A DNA stretch of 64,000 nucleotides from Bifidobacterium callitrichos DSM 23973 (GTDB lineage: Bacteria; Actinomycetota; Actinomycetes; Actinomycetales; Bifidobacteriaceae), in the NCBI RefSeq assembly GCF_000741175.1, contig NZ_JGYS01000006.1:62001-126000 (forward strand), read 5' to 3'. A program made the translations under genes and the position numbers. Position 1 is the first letter of the stretch. The number at the start of each line of letters is the position of its first letter. This document shows, one piece after another, positions 28,479 through 36,145 of the stretch. Below the pieces are notes generated by a model that saw nothing but the letters and a program-made list of their open reading frames with translations, did not search any database and was not told the DNA's origin.

Positions 28479-29426
28479 ATGAAGAGAGCTGTGGTCGATG
28501 TGCTGAACCGTGTGCCTGTTGTCGTGATCGTCGTATGCGAGGCGATCATTATCTACTCGGCGACCGCCATCGCCAAACTCGCGTTCACGCAGCTCGACCC
28601 GCTGTACGCGGTGTGGTATCGTGTCGGATTCATGGCGGTGCTGTTGCTGCTATGGCGTCGTCCTTGGTCCGCGGCCAAACGCGCGCACCTGTTCCACCGC
28701 GATGCGCGCAGCTGGGGCTGGGTGGTGCTGCTCGGCGTGTCGCTCGTGCTCATGAACACGATGTTCTACGTCGCGATCAGCAACATGGACATGGGCATCG
28801 CCGTCGCGATCGAATTCGTGGGTCCGCTGTCGGTTGCCGTGATCACCGGACACAGCTGGCGCGAACGGGTCGGCATCGCCATCGCGGCGGTCGGCGTCGT
28901 CCTGCTCGCGGGCATCTCGCTCGCCAACCCGGACGGCAACGGCAACTTCCTCATCGGCCTAGTCGCGATCCTCATCGGCGGATCGATGTGGGGCGTGTAC
29001 ATCGTCACCGGCCGGCACATCGCCTCCGGTGGCAACTCGCTCGACAACCTGTGCATCGCGATCGCGATCGGCTGGGCTTTGCAGTCGCTGTTCCTCGGCG
29101 TTCCCGCAGTCCGGCATCTGGTACATCCCAAGGCGAGCGCCACGTGGGCGCTCGAACCTGCAGGGCCGCTGAAGCTGTTCGGTCTGTTGTTCGTCGTCTC
29201 GCTGCTCGCCTCGTTCTTCCCCTACGTCATCGAACAGGTCACGATGCGTCGCGTGACGCCGGCCGCGTTCTCCGTCATGCAGTCCATCAATCCCGCGGTC
29301 GCGATCGCGGTCGGACTGTTCCTCGGCGAGATACCGGGCGTCGCCGAGATGATCGGCGTCGGACTGGTCATCCTCGCCGTGATCGTCACCTTCTCCGGTG
29401 ACAACACCCCGGCTCCGGGCGACTGA
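28479..29426 (+). CDS. EamA/DMT-superfamily exporter (RhtA-like)
   Basis: 315 residues with ten hydrophobic helices in two EamA repeats (about 10-145 and 155-305). IEFVGPLSVAVITGHSWRE in the first half and PAAFSVMQSINPAVAIAVGLFLGE in the second match the RhtA threonine/homoserine exporter branch. Start ATG 28479 sits at the onset of similarity; the reading frame stays open far upstream but that part overlaps dinB on the other strand. Exported substrate is inferred. Confidence 0.87.
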   Translation: MKRAVVDVLNRVPVVVIVVCEAIIIYSATAIAKLAFTQLDPLYAVWYRVGFMAVLLLLWRRPWSAAKRAHLFHRDARSWGWVVLLGVSLVLMNTMFYVAISNMDMGIAVAIEFVGPLSVAVITGHSWRERVGIAIAAVGVVLLAGISLANPDGNGNFLIGLVAILIGGSMWGVYIVTGRHIASGGNSLDNLCIAIAIGWALQSLFLGVPAVRHLVHPKASATWALEPAGPLKLFGLLFVVSLLASFFPYVIEQVTMRRVTPAAFSVMQSINPAVAIAVGLFLGEIPGVAEMIGVGLVILAVIVTFSGDNTPAPGD

Positions 29427-29798
29427 TCATACCTTGGGAGATTTCAGGGTCATCATCCCCGAAACAGGGGGCGGCCATCCGCTCGGACTGGACAAGGATA
29501 CCGGTGCCCTGAGCCGTCCTGAGCGTCCTGAGCGTCCTGAGCGTCACTTATTCCCGAAGTTCGTCCATTGCTCGGGAATAAGTGACGCCCAGAAATCGCC
29601 AGCGTCACATATTCCCGAGCAATGGGGTGATTTCGGAAAAAAATGACGCTGAGGAGCGAGAGAGGGGTGAAGGGAGCGCTGTGACGGTCGATTGAACGTG
29701 TGTCGGTTGGTTTGACGGGTGTCGGTTGGGTGAGCAGAGGGGCGATTGGCTGAAAGGTTGAGCCATGGGAACTTTTGTGGTGCTTTTGGGGCTCCGTG
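29427..29798. repeat. Gene-free region with short tandem and inverted repeats left of the integrative element
   Basis: CTGAGCGTC occurs head to tail from about 29519. GCGTCACTTATTCCCGA (29541-29557) pairs perfectly with 29572-29588 over a 14-base loop. A near copy of the left arm, and an inverted copy of CCATTGCTCGGGA, follow at 29604-29625. No gene is seen. The region may be a transcript end of the exporter gene or a repeat hotspot beside the insertion. Confidence 0.65.
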
Positions 29799-29905
29799 GC
29801 GAGCGCTGGAAGGCCTTGAAACCGTTGGAATACCGCCGTTTTCGGCATGAAAAAAGGGATTCACGGTTTCCCGTAAATCCCTTGATCGCGGAGTGAGGGG
29901 GATTC
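29799..29905. repeat. Left att direct repeat (attL/attR partner)
   Basis: 107 bases shared with 37746-37852, differing at one base (TTTTCGG versus TTTTTGG). It includes a terminator hairpin and the last 17 bases common with tRNA-Ser (GGAGTGAGGGGGATTC) but not the rest of the tRNA. Confidence 0.95.
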
Positions 29906-30251
29906 CACACTGACATGCCATGAGGTATTGGAAACATTGGTGTTGTGGCATTCGGTGAAAAACCGTTACCACTCTATTTCCCACTTAACACGCCGAAAAC
30001 CACGCGCGGCCACGCGCCGTTACGCTTCTCCATTGCTCCTACGATACCCTCGTCGCGCTCGCCGACGGATTGCATATCCTCGCGCGCGACCCCCGGTCGA
30101 TCGGTCGGAGGGGGAGGCCCACCGCATGCGGTACAGTGGGCCGGCCTTGGCTGTCTCGGATATTCCACCGCCCTATCCGCGTCGCGCTCGCCGGCGGGTA
30201 TGGTGCGGCCCGGCGTCCGTGTGGATCGCCGGGCCGTTGTGGTGGGATGGG
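29906..30251. other. Left end of the element: candidate integrase arm sites and repeat block A
   Basis: No gene is supported. GTTACCACT at 29965 and AACCACGCG at 29998 are 33 bases apart, and the same pair with the same spacing recurs at the right end (37676 and 37709), as expected for integrase arm-type sites. From 30041 to about 30200 lies a block related to 31605-31790 (shared GTCGCGCTCGCCGACGG at 30052, then TCGGAGGGGGAGGCCCAC). A hairpin GGCCCAC/GTGGGCC lies within it. Confidence 0.6.
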
Positions 30252-30638
30252 TCAGTGTGGTGTTATTGGCAGACCGACATTTTGCTTGCTTGTTGGTATC
30301 ATTCCTGCGAGTTCGGCGCGATGCTCGTCGGTCCATGCGGCGACCACGGCGAGGTCGTTCAGCCATGCCCGCAACCGTCCCGTGTGGTCGGCGAGCTGGT
30401 TGAGCTGTTCGACTGTGGGGTCGGTTATCTCCGAGGTGCCGCCGGGGCTGAGCGAGCTGGACACGGCACCGTCGGCGAACACGTCGATATTGAAGTCGAG
30501 GTTGAAGTCGTCGTTGTCGCTGGAGAACACGACGAGTTCGGTATCCTTCGAGTCGCGTTCGGGGTATACGTCGAACCTCCAGCCGGGCGTGTGCTGCAAT
30601 TGGAGGCGGGGGAGCGGGGGAGTTGTCCGCGTGTTCAT
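30252..30638 (-). CDS. Hypothetical protein of the integrative element
   Basis: 128 residues, no recognised family. The stretch TPGWRFDVYPERD and a later block (LRAWLNDLAVVAAWTDEH) resemble parts of the element protein at 31871-32506 (TPGYVNWD, LLTWLTDLVNVVRRFE), so the two may be distant paralogues. Its ATG overlaps the stop of the preceding gene (ATGA), so translation is coupled. It is the last gene of the repressor-side operon. Confidence 0.75.
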   Translation of the reverse strand: MNTRTTPPLPRLQLQHTPGWRFDVYPERDSKDTELVVFSSDNDDFNLDFNIDVFADGAVSSSLSPGGTSEITDPTVEQLNQLADHTGRLRAWLNDLAVVAAWTDEHRAELAGMIPTSKQNVGLPITPH

Positions 30639-30877
30639 GCCGTCGCCTCCCCCTTGAACGGTACCCACGCGCGGCCGTCGGGCAGGATCGCGCCGTGGGC
30701 GTAGTCGAGCGTGGCTTCGTTCACCTGTGCCTCCAGTCGTTCCTCGTCGCTCTGACAGTCGGGGCATAGGTAGCCGGTCACGCGGCCGGCCTTGAAGACG
30801 ACGTTCCACTGTGCCGCGTCGGCCGCGTTCTCGCGGAAGCGGCGACGGCAGCGGCTGCATTTAACGACTCGGCTCAT
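30635..30877 (-). CDS. Small zinc-ribbon protein of the integrative element
   Basis: 80 residues with CSRCRRRF at residues 7-14 and CPDC near residue 38, a two-knuckle zinc ribbon. It overlaps both neighbours by ATGA junctions, showing a tightly coupled operon. Possible DNA- or RNA-binding role; no family is recognised. Confidence 0.75.
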   Translation of the reverse strand: MSRVVKCSRCRRRFRENAADAAQWNVVFKAGRVTGYLCPDCQSDEERLEAQVNEATLDYAHGAILPDGRAWVPFKGEATA

Positions 30878-31107
30878 CGCGTCGCCTCCCCGGTCGGGCG
30901 GGTGTGAGGCTTGCGCGTGCGGCCGTTGCCGTGCTCGGGGTTCGGTTCGGCGTGTGCGGAGCCGTCCGGCGCGTGCGCGGCCGTGTAGTTCGCGGCTATG
31001 GCCTTGGCCTCGCGCAGGTTGTTGGTGTGGTAGATCGCGGCGCGCGTGTTCCCCGTCGCGTCCGTGGCGACCACGCGGTATCTGAATGCGGTGGTGATGA
31101 TGCTCAT
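30874..31107 (-). CDS. Hypothetical protein of the integrative element
   Basis: 77 residues beginning MSIITTAFRYRVVATDATG, with a basic, His/Pro-rich C-terminus. AGGAAGG lies upstream of the ATG at 31107, which is preferred over an in-frame ATG 33 bases earlier. No family recognised. It is the second gene after the XRE repressor promoter. Confidence 0.7.
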   Translation of the reverse strand: MSIITTAFRYRVVATDATGNTRAAIYHTNNLREAKAIAANYTAAHAPDGSAHAEPNPEHGNGRTRKPHTRPTGEATR

Positions 31108-31239
31108 GGTGTGTTTCCTTCCTGCCGGGAAGGGGTCCACGGTATGATCGTGAGCGCCCTTCCGGCTGATTTTCCAGTGTGTTTCCGGTTCGGCGTCGGC
31201 CTCGGGGTGGTTCCAGCGCTCCGGGGCCTTTTCCGTTGG

Positions 31240-31431
31240 TTAGTCTCCGATGTGGCGCAGGTCGTCGCAGTCGAGCGCGTCGGCGAGCGCTATGGCCCGT
31301 TCCAGTGGCATGTGTCTCCAGTCCTTCGCGCCCCGCTCGTACGCGCTGATGACCTGTTGCGGTACGCCGCTCGCCTTGGCGAGTTGCGCCTGCGTCCAGC
31401 CCTTCGCCTCACGGAGCTCTCGTAGTGTCAT
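31240..31431 (-). CDS. XRE-family HTH repressor
   Basis: 63 residues, essentially one Cro/C1-type HTH: LRELREAKGWTQAQLAKASGVPQQVISAYERG, then a short tail. A good AAGGGGG ribosome site precedes ATG 31431. The promoter 32 bases upstream has consensus boxes and a 20-bp palindrome in the spacer, so the protein probably represses itself and the genes downstream. This is the size of a minimal phage or plasmid repressor. Confidence 0.9.
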   Translation of the reverse strand: MTLRELREAKGWTQAQLAKASGVPQQVISAYERGAKDWRHMPLERAIALADALDCDDLRHIGD

Positions 31432-31462
31432 TGATCACCCCCTTTCGGGTTTACCTTCCCCC

Positions 31463-31491
31463 ATTATACATAGTTAACTATGTATTGTCAA
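31463..31491 (-). promoter_or_regulatory. Consensus promoter with palindromic operator for the XRE gene
   Basis: Minus strand TTGACA (31491-31486), 17-base spacer, TATAAT (31468-31463). The perfect palindrome ATACATAGTTAACTATGTAT (31466-31485) fills the spacer and enters the -10. A related half site (TAGTTAGGTATGTA) lies just upstream. Confidence 0.9.
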
Positions 31492-31870
31492 GTAGTTAGG
31501 TATGTACCGTGAGGCGGGGTCGGGTATGGGGCGGACGCACCCGTGACGGAATGTTTGATTAGCGAAAACCTGCGAGCCGCCTCGCCGGCGGTCCGACGCA
31601 TGACGTTGGGGGATACCCGCCCCGTCGCGCTCGCCGACGGCCTCGCGCGATGGGGCGACTTCGTTCGGAGGGGGAGGCCCACGGCCATGCGGACAGTGTT
31701 TCGCCGGCCGGGCGGCTTCGGGATTCTACCGCCCCTTTCCCTGCGCGTGCTCCCGGTGACGTGGGATCGCGCGCGGGAGAGGATCTAATGCGATGCCGGA
31801 TCGCAGCGTCTGCCGGCTGTTTTCAGTGGTGCTGCTCGATCCATTCGGTGGCGTCGGCGCAGTCGTTCAG
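31492..31870. repeat. Gene-free stretch with repeat block B of the element
   Basis: From about 31605 to 31790 the sequence resembles 30041-30200: GTCGCGCTCGCCGACGG at 31624, TCGGAGGGGGAGGCCCAC, GCATGCGG/CATGCGG, ACAGTG and a final CTACCGCCC. Both blocks lie directly downstream of the last gene of a minus-strand gene group. Short frames here are not convincing. Confidence 0.55.
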
Positions 31871-32506
31871 CTATGGGGCAAGGCTTCGTTCGCACTGTCG
31901 AGTGATCCGTGCGAGCTCGTCGGAGCCGCGCAGGTCGAACGCGCCCACGGGTTCGAGGGGGACGATTGTCTTGTACATCGCGCCTTTGTCTTCGTCAGCA
32001 GCGGTCAGGCCGGCCGTGAACTTCATTCCGAGTGGTTGGAAGGTGGAGGCGAAGCGCAGTCGCGCGCCTCCCAGCTCATAGTTCGTGAAGCCGGGCGAGT
32101 GCAGGGCGAAGAGCGGACGGCCGCAATCGTTGTCGGGCGTGTACTCCGGGCGTACTTCGAGGTCCAGTGGCGGCTCGATCCCCGGATTGTCGGTCTCGAA
32201 GCGTCGGACGACGTTAACGAGGTCTGTGAGCCATGTCAGCAGCGCGGGGGTTGTACCCGCGAGCTCCCGAAGGCGGGCGGGGTTCATATGATCGAAGTCC
32301 GGTATGCACACTTCCGAGCCCGTGAGCGTGCACCACAGTTCCTTGCGGTCGTCGTCCATTTCGACGACGAGCGACATGCCCCATTCGGGGAGGTCGCTCT
32401 TGAACACAGTCTTGGGGTTGTCGGCCCCCGAGAAGAAACCGCAGTCCCAATTGACGTATCCGGGGGTGTGCCTGTAGGCCGTGGTCGTGTTGTCGTTGTT
32501 GTTCAT
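31871..32506 (-). CDS. Hypothetical protein of the integrative element
   Basis: 211 residues, no family recognised. It starts MNNNDNTTTAYRHTPGYVNWD and shares short blocks with the 128-residue product at 30252-30638. The composition is soluble, with no membrane segment or signal peptide. It follows the gene at 32510 with three bases between, so it is probably in one operon with it. Confidence 0.72.
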   Translation of the reverse strand: MNNNDNTTTAYRHTPGYVNWDCGFFSGADNPKTVFKSDLPEWGMSLVVEMDDDRKELWCTLTGSEVCIPDFDHMNPARLRELAGTTPALLTWLTDLVNVVRRFETDNPGIEPPLDLEVRPEYTPDNDCGRPLFALHSPGFTNYELGGARLRFASTFQPLGMKFTAGLTAADEDKGAMYKTIVPLEPVGAFDLRGSDELARITRQCERSLAP

Positions 32507-32509
32507 GAT

Positions 32510-32842
32510 TCAGTCCTTTCGGTTGTTTTGCGTGTGTCGCGGGTCGGGCCGGTCCCATTTCGGATCGGCGTTGCGGGTGATGGGCGAGAGCTGCTGCGCG
32601 AGCTGGAGCATGCTCGCGGCCTGCACCGACGCGGCGAGCGGGTCGGCGGGCACGTGGAACGTGAACGTGTCGGCTCCGGCCGTGATCGCGTGGGCGGCGG
32701 CGCGCAGCAGGGAGCCGGCGAGCCGGCGGGCGTCGCGTCGCTGCTGCTGCACGTCGCCTATGAACATGGCCTTGACGTCGCGCGTGTCGGCGAGCGCGAG
32801 GGGATCGCGTCCGGCGTCCGGCCTAGAGGCGTTCGTCGTCAT
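32510..32842 (-). CDS. Hypothetical protein of the integrative element
   Basis: 110 residues. A helical, Arg/Ala-rich region (QQQRRDARRLAGSLLRAAAH) is followed by VPADPLAASVQAASMLQLAQQL. No known family. It overlaps the end of the upstream gene by 20 bases and is followed closely by the 211-residue gene. Confidence 0.68.
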   Translation of the reverse strand: MTTNASRPDAGRDPLALADTRDVKAMFIGDVQQQRRDARRLAGSLLRAAAHAITAGADTFTFHVPADPLAASVQAASMLQLAQQLSPITRNADPKWDRPDPRHTQNNRKD

Positions 32843-33074
32843 GGTGACCTCCGTCGTCCCGTGGCGTCGCGTCGGGGTCCATGCCTTTGAGTTCGTTCAG
32901 CATGGCCTCGATGCGGGTGAGTAGTTCGACCTGCCGGTCGGCCTGCGCTGAGATGTGGTTCACTGTCTCGGCTATGCCGATGATTGCAATGGCGATGACG
33001 GATAGTATCTGTCGGTCGGTGGCTACGTTGTCCGTGTGGTCCTCCAGTCGTTGCCGGATAGTCTGATAGTCCAT
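32823..33074 (-). CDS. Small protein with one hydrophobic helix, integrative element
   Basis: 83 residues. A hydrophobic stretch (ILSVIAIAIIGIAETV, about 23-40) is followed by a coiled-coil-like ADRQVELLTRIEAMLNELKG. It could be a small membrane-associated protein. It is the first gene after the iteron-like region and its ATG lies near 33074 with AGGAAAA upstream. Confidence 0.68.
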   Translation of the reverse strand: MDYQTIRQRLEDHTDNVATDRQILSVIAIAIIGIAETVNHISAQADRQVELLTRIEAMLNELKGMDPDATPRDDGGHHDDERL

Positions 33075-33136
33075 GTGGTTTTCCTCTTTTCGTGGTGTGT
33101 GGTGGTTGTGTCGTGTGGTGGTTGGGGGTGGTGTCG

Positions 33137-33379
33137 GGTAGGTAGGCGGATGCCGTGTGCCGGTTGGGGGTGTGCCTACCTGCCTACCTGCCTACCCGTT
33201 GCGGGAGTAGGGTTCACGGTTGCCTACCTGTTTGGCCTACCTGCCTACCGCGTGGCGTCGGCGCGTTTCGAGTAGGCGGGTAGGCGGATATGGTAGGCGG
33301 GCGGGAGGCTAGTGTTTCCAACGGGTAGGCGGGTAGGTGGGTAGGCGAGGCCCTAACTATCTCGGCTATGCGGCCTACC
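33137..33379. repeat. Iteron-like cluster of GCCTACC/GGTAGGC, candidate replication origin
   Basis: Seven exact GCCTACC (33174, 33182, 33190, 33222, 33235, 33243, 33373) and five exact GGTAGGC (33141, 33279, 33292, 33324, 33340) in about 240 bases, in two orientations; three are spaced eight bases apart. It lies just beyond the 3' end of the element's P-loop ATPase gene. The arrangement resembles plasmid iterons; function is inferred. Confidence 0.75.
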
Positions 33380-34892
33380 TGTTGGGCAACGTCCACATGG
33401 ATGTGAGCGTGGTTCCACCTGCCTGCGTGCATACGATGCGCGGCGGCGACGCCTTCGCCATGTCCTCTATCGCATGGACTACGTAGGTTCTCCATTTCTT
33501 GCCCACGCTGTTGCGTATGGCCTTGCCCGTGTACGAACGCCCCTGCCGCTCCCGTTTCGATAGGAACGCCGTGACCTTCGCGGGGGTCTCGGCCTCTAGG
33601 TCAGCTTGATCCTCCTCGGCCTCGCGGATCGCGGTCCGTTTGAGTCGCGCCCGGTCGGTCTCGCGCGCCTGCCGGCTCTCGCGTTCCATGTCGAGGCAGC
33701 GGCGGCGTACCGACTGCGAATAGGCGAGCACTTCGCCGGCGAGCGCCCAATCGTCTTCCGTCACGGTCATGGGGTCCTCGCGGTCGGGGTCCAGCCACGG
33801 CAGCAGGGCGGCGACCTTGAGGCGTACGAGGTTGCCGTGTGCGTCGAGGTCGTCGCCGGCCTCGCCCACAAGGTTGCGGCGTCTCGCCTCGAACGTTTCA
33901 CGTCTCACCGTCTCGGGGTATCGGATCATGACGAGCGGGTACGTGCTCCCGTGGTCGATCATGTTCCACCTGTCGCCCTGCCGGTACAGCGACTGTATCG
34001 ACTCCGGGCTGTCGGGGAACCGTGATGTGTCGTCTATGAGCGGTTTGACGTCGCCGGGGGTCCATTGGTCGTATGTGATCGCGTACCGGCGGTCGTCCTG
34101 CGTGTCCGCACATAGGAACCGTTGCGGCAGACCCATATCGGCCTCGTCGAACAGTATCCCGGCCTTGCCGTACTGGACGCCCACTATGAGGTTCAGCCGG
34201 TATCCGAAGGACGGGGCACGGAACGTGCCCGCAGAGTACTTCGTGCGGCTCCCAAGCGGCTCCCCGCTCCACGCCTTGGTCAGCTCGCCGGCCAATGTGC
34301 TTCCCTGTCGGGCCATGACGGCACCCAACGAACTCACCTCCGGCATGGACAACAGTGCGCGCGTGTTGGCGCAGCGTAATAGGGTGCGCGCCTGCCGGCC
34401 GTCGGCGTCTCCGCTTTCGTCGGCCACGCGCTCGCAGAACATGGTGACTATGCCCTCGCCCGATCCGGGCGGGTCGATCACGGCACCCCGCATGTCCGGT
34501 ATGAGCTTGGCCGCGACGCTTTCGGACGCGCCCTTGCCCTTGCCGCTCGGGCCGACCAACGCCACGAACAGGTTCAATGAAGCGCAGCGCGCCCCCACGA
34601 ACGGCGGTATCACGACATGGGGCGGCAGTAGGTTGGACACTCGGGCCAATACCGCCATGAACGAACTCCACGGCGCGGCCTGCGATTGCCGGGCCGTGTC
34701 CCGTATCTGCCTCAGATACGGAGCCCGGTCCCAAAACGCCTCGAACCTGTCGGTGTCGTCGTCCGTCATGTCGGCGAGTGCTGCGGCGTTCATGTCCTGT
34801 TGTTTAGCCTCGGGCGGCAGTGTGGCGAACGTCTCGCGCATCATGATCGCGCTCGTGGCGTCGTCGGTGTCGTTCGTATATGGCGGCGTCAT
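33375..34892 (-). CDS. DUF3987-like P-loop ATPase (probable replicative helicase) of the integrative element
   Basis: 505 residues. Walker A GPSGKGKG at 114-121, in which the usual Ser/Thr after Lys120 is Gly. An acidic block MPEVSSLGAVMARQGSTL (183-200) followed by LTKAWSG resembles the Walker B region of DUF3987 proteins carried by integrative elements, and GILFDEADMGLPQRFL (245-260) is a further conserved acidic motif. A basic, winged-helix-like C-terminus follows. The start at 34892 overlaps the stop of the upstream gene (ATGA). With the adjacent iteron-like repeats, a role in element replication is likely; there is no primase domain. Confidence 0.75.
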   Translation of the reverse strand: MTPPYTNDTDDATSAIMMRETFATLPPEAKQQDMNAAALADMTDDDTDRFEAFWDRAPYLRQIRDTARQSQAAPWSSFMAVLARVSNLLPPHVVIPPFVGARCASLNLFVALVGPSGKGKGASESVAAKLIPDMRGAVIDPPGSGEGIVTMFCERVADESGDADGRQARTLLRCANTRALLSMPEVSSLGAVMARQGSTLAGELTKAWSGEPLGSRTKYSAGTFRAPSFGYRLNLIVGVQYGKAGILFDEADMGLPQRFLCADTQDDRRYAITYDQWTPGDVKPLIDDTSRFPDSPESIQSLYRQGDRWNMIDHGSTYPLVMIRYPETVRRETFEARRRNLVGEAGDDLDAHGNLVRLKVAALLPWLDPDREDPMTVTEDDWALAGEVLAYSQSVRRRCLDMERESRQARETDRARLKRTAIREAEEDQADLEAETPAKVTAFLSKRERQGRSYTGKAIRNSVGKKWRTYVVHAIEDMAKASPPRIVCTQAGGTTLTSMWTLPNR

Positions 34893-35524
34893 ATGGCCTC
34901 GCCCCCGGTCAGCATTTCGGCCACGGTGGGCCATGTGTCGCCGGCGAGCGCTCCTATGGTCTCGGGGATACGCGCGTAGCGCTCGCCGACGGTCTGGAGG
35001 ATCGCCGGCCGGTATCGGCGTGCGCTGTCTGCGATGCGTTCGCGTACATAGGCCGCGTCGTATCGGGAGCGGTCGGGGAGGTTGATCGCGTCGAGTATGC
35101 CGTACATGCGCCGGTCGGTGTCGGTGCCGGTGATGCGGATACGGCGATGGCCGGTGGCGGGTGAGGCGTCCACTCCTATGATCCCGTTGGGTAGCAGTTG
35201 GGCTATCCCGCCTATGAGGCAGCATGCGGCGGGGTCTCCCAGCCATGCGTCGAACCGTACGGGCATGGCGTGTATGTGGCTTGCGTACACGTAGAGTGCG
35301 GCCATGCGGGCCGTCTCGTCCAGTTTCGGGGAGATGGTCAGCAGGTAGGGGCCGTAGGCGCGTTCGATGAGATGGCCGGCCGTCATGGTCAGCACGTACC
35401 CGATCCCGTTCGGATCGGAGTCGTCGCGTGCACGGCCGTCCGCGAGCGCTGCGCGGGTGATTTGGGTGTGTTCGTCCAGCCCCTTGAAGTTGTTGGCTTC
35501 AGGGGTTTTATTCGTGGTCGTCAT
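34889..35524 (-). CDS. Hypothetical protein coupled to the element ATPase
   Basis: 211 residues, no family recognised. Notable segments are LTMTAGHLIERAYGPYLLTISPKLDE, where a hydrophobic core alternates with charge, and RRIRITGTDTDRRMYGILDAINL. It lies between the excisionase-like gene (seven bases upstream) and the ATPase, which it overlaps by four bases. Position suggests a replication accessory or initiator; this is inference only. Confidence 0.72.
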   Translation of the reverse strand: MTTTNKTPEANNFKGLDEHTQITRAALADGRARDDSDPNGIGYVLTMTAGHLIERAYGPYLLTISPKLDETARMAALYVYASHIHAMPVRFDAWLGDPAACCLIGGIAQLLPNGIIGVDASPATGHRRIRITGTDTDRRMYGILDAINLPDRSRYDAAYVRERIADSARRYRPAILQTVGERYARIPETIGALAGDTWPTVAEMLTGGEAI

Positions 35525-35531
35525 GGTTGGT

Positions 35532-35744
35532 TCAGGCTCCTACGAACTTGTCGAGGGAGGCTGTGGTGACCATGATCCGGTTACTGATCTTGATGGCCTT
35601 GAGCTTGCCTTCGCGGATGAGTCGCATGGTCACGCGGTCGTCAGTGAATCCGAGTGATTTGGTGGCGGACTTCAGCGGTTCGAGCCTGACGCGGGATGTA
35701 CGGCCGTTCGGCTCGCCGTATGAGGCGGTGGTTGTATTATTCAT
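35532..35744 (-). CDS. Excisionase-like HTH protein
   Basis: 70 residues. LKSATKSLGFTDDRVTMRLIREGKLKAIKISNRIMVTTASLDKFV fits the MerR-like/excisionase winged helix: helix-turn-helix, then a wing with KxIKIxxRxxV. Size and position downstream of the integrase suggest the recombination directionality factor of the element, though such proteins may also regulate transcription. GGAAGGT lies upstream of the ATG. Confidence 0.8.
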   Translation of the reverse strand: MNNTTTASYGEPNGRTSRVRLEPLKSATKSLGFTDDRVTMRLIREGKLKAIKISNRIMVTTASLDKFVGA

Positions 35745-36145
35745 GGTTGACCTTCCTAATGGGTAGTGGGGCGCGTTTTCGCGCGCCCCGGTGGTGGGTC
35801 AGAACGCTCCGGAGGGCCTAATCTCCGGGGCGTTCACTTTTTCTGTGCGTGATGTTGCGTTTGTTAGACGTAACATCGCGGCGAGGCATATATTAGTGCA
35901 TCGTGCGCGTTTGCTGAGAGCCAGTCGGGGGTGAAGAGCGTAATTCACGGTAGATAGGGCAGTGAATCAAACATTTTCCATGTTCGATTCTGCGTCCAGT
36001 TGCGCTTATTTGTGTCATATCGCGTGACAAAGTACCGTTTTGGGGGTACTTTGTGACGAATCGTGCAGCATGTGTTAAGAGTGTTTTACACTCGTGAATT
36101 GTTGCGCTTCACATTCAAGAATCTATCCGGTTTCGGCGTGTCGTC
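35745..36145 (-). promoter_or_regulatory. AT-richer control region between integrase and excisionase genes
   Basis: No gene is supported in 401 bases. It is clearly lower in GC than its surroundings. Hairpins: GGGGCGCG/CGCGCCCC near 35767-35789, and CCGGAG/CTCCGG near 35802-35835 followed by CACTTTTTC. An inverted repeat ACAAAGTACC (36027-36036) with GGTACTTTGT (36045-36054) could be an operator for the excisionase operon, which starts at the low end of this region. Confidence 0.55.

Noticed and set aside
29974..30366. 130-codon minus-strand frame at the left end of the element
   Set aside because: It overlaps the gene at 30252, the arm sites and repeat block A, and consists of an Arg/Thr/Pro-rich sequence without a ribosome site.
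31488..31688. 66-codon minus-strand frame next to the XRE promoter
   Set aside because: It overlaps repeat block B and the -35 region of the XRE promoter; composition is that of random GC-rich DNA.
33137..33379. CRISPR or simple microsatellite for the GCCTACC cluster
   Set aside because: Copies are only seven bases, in both orientations and irregularly spaced, which fits iterons better.
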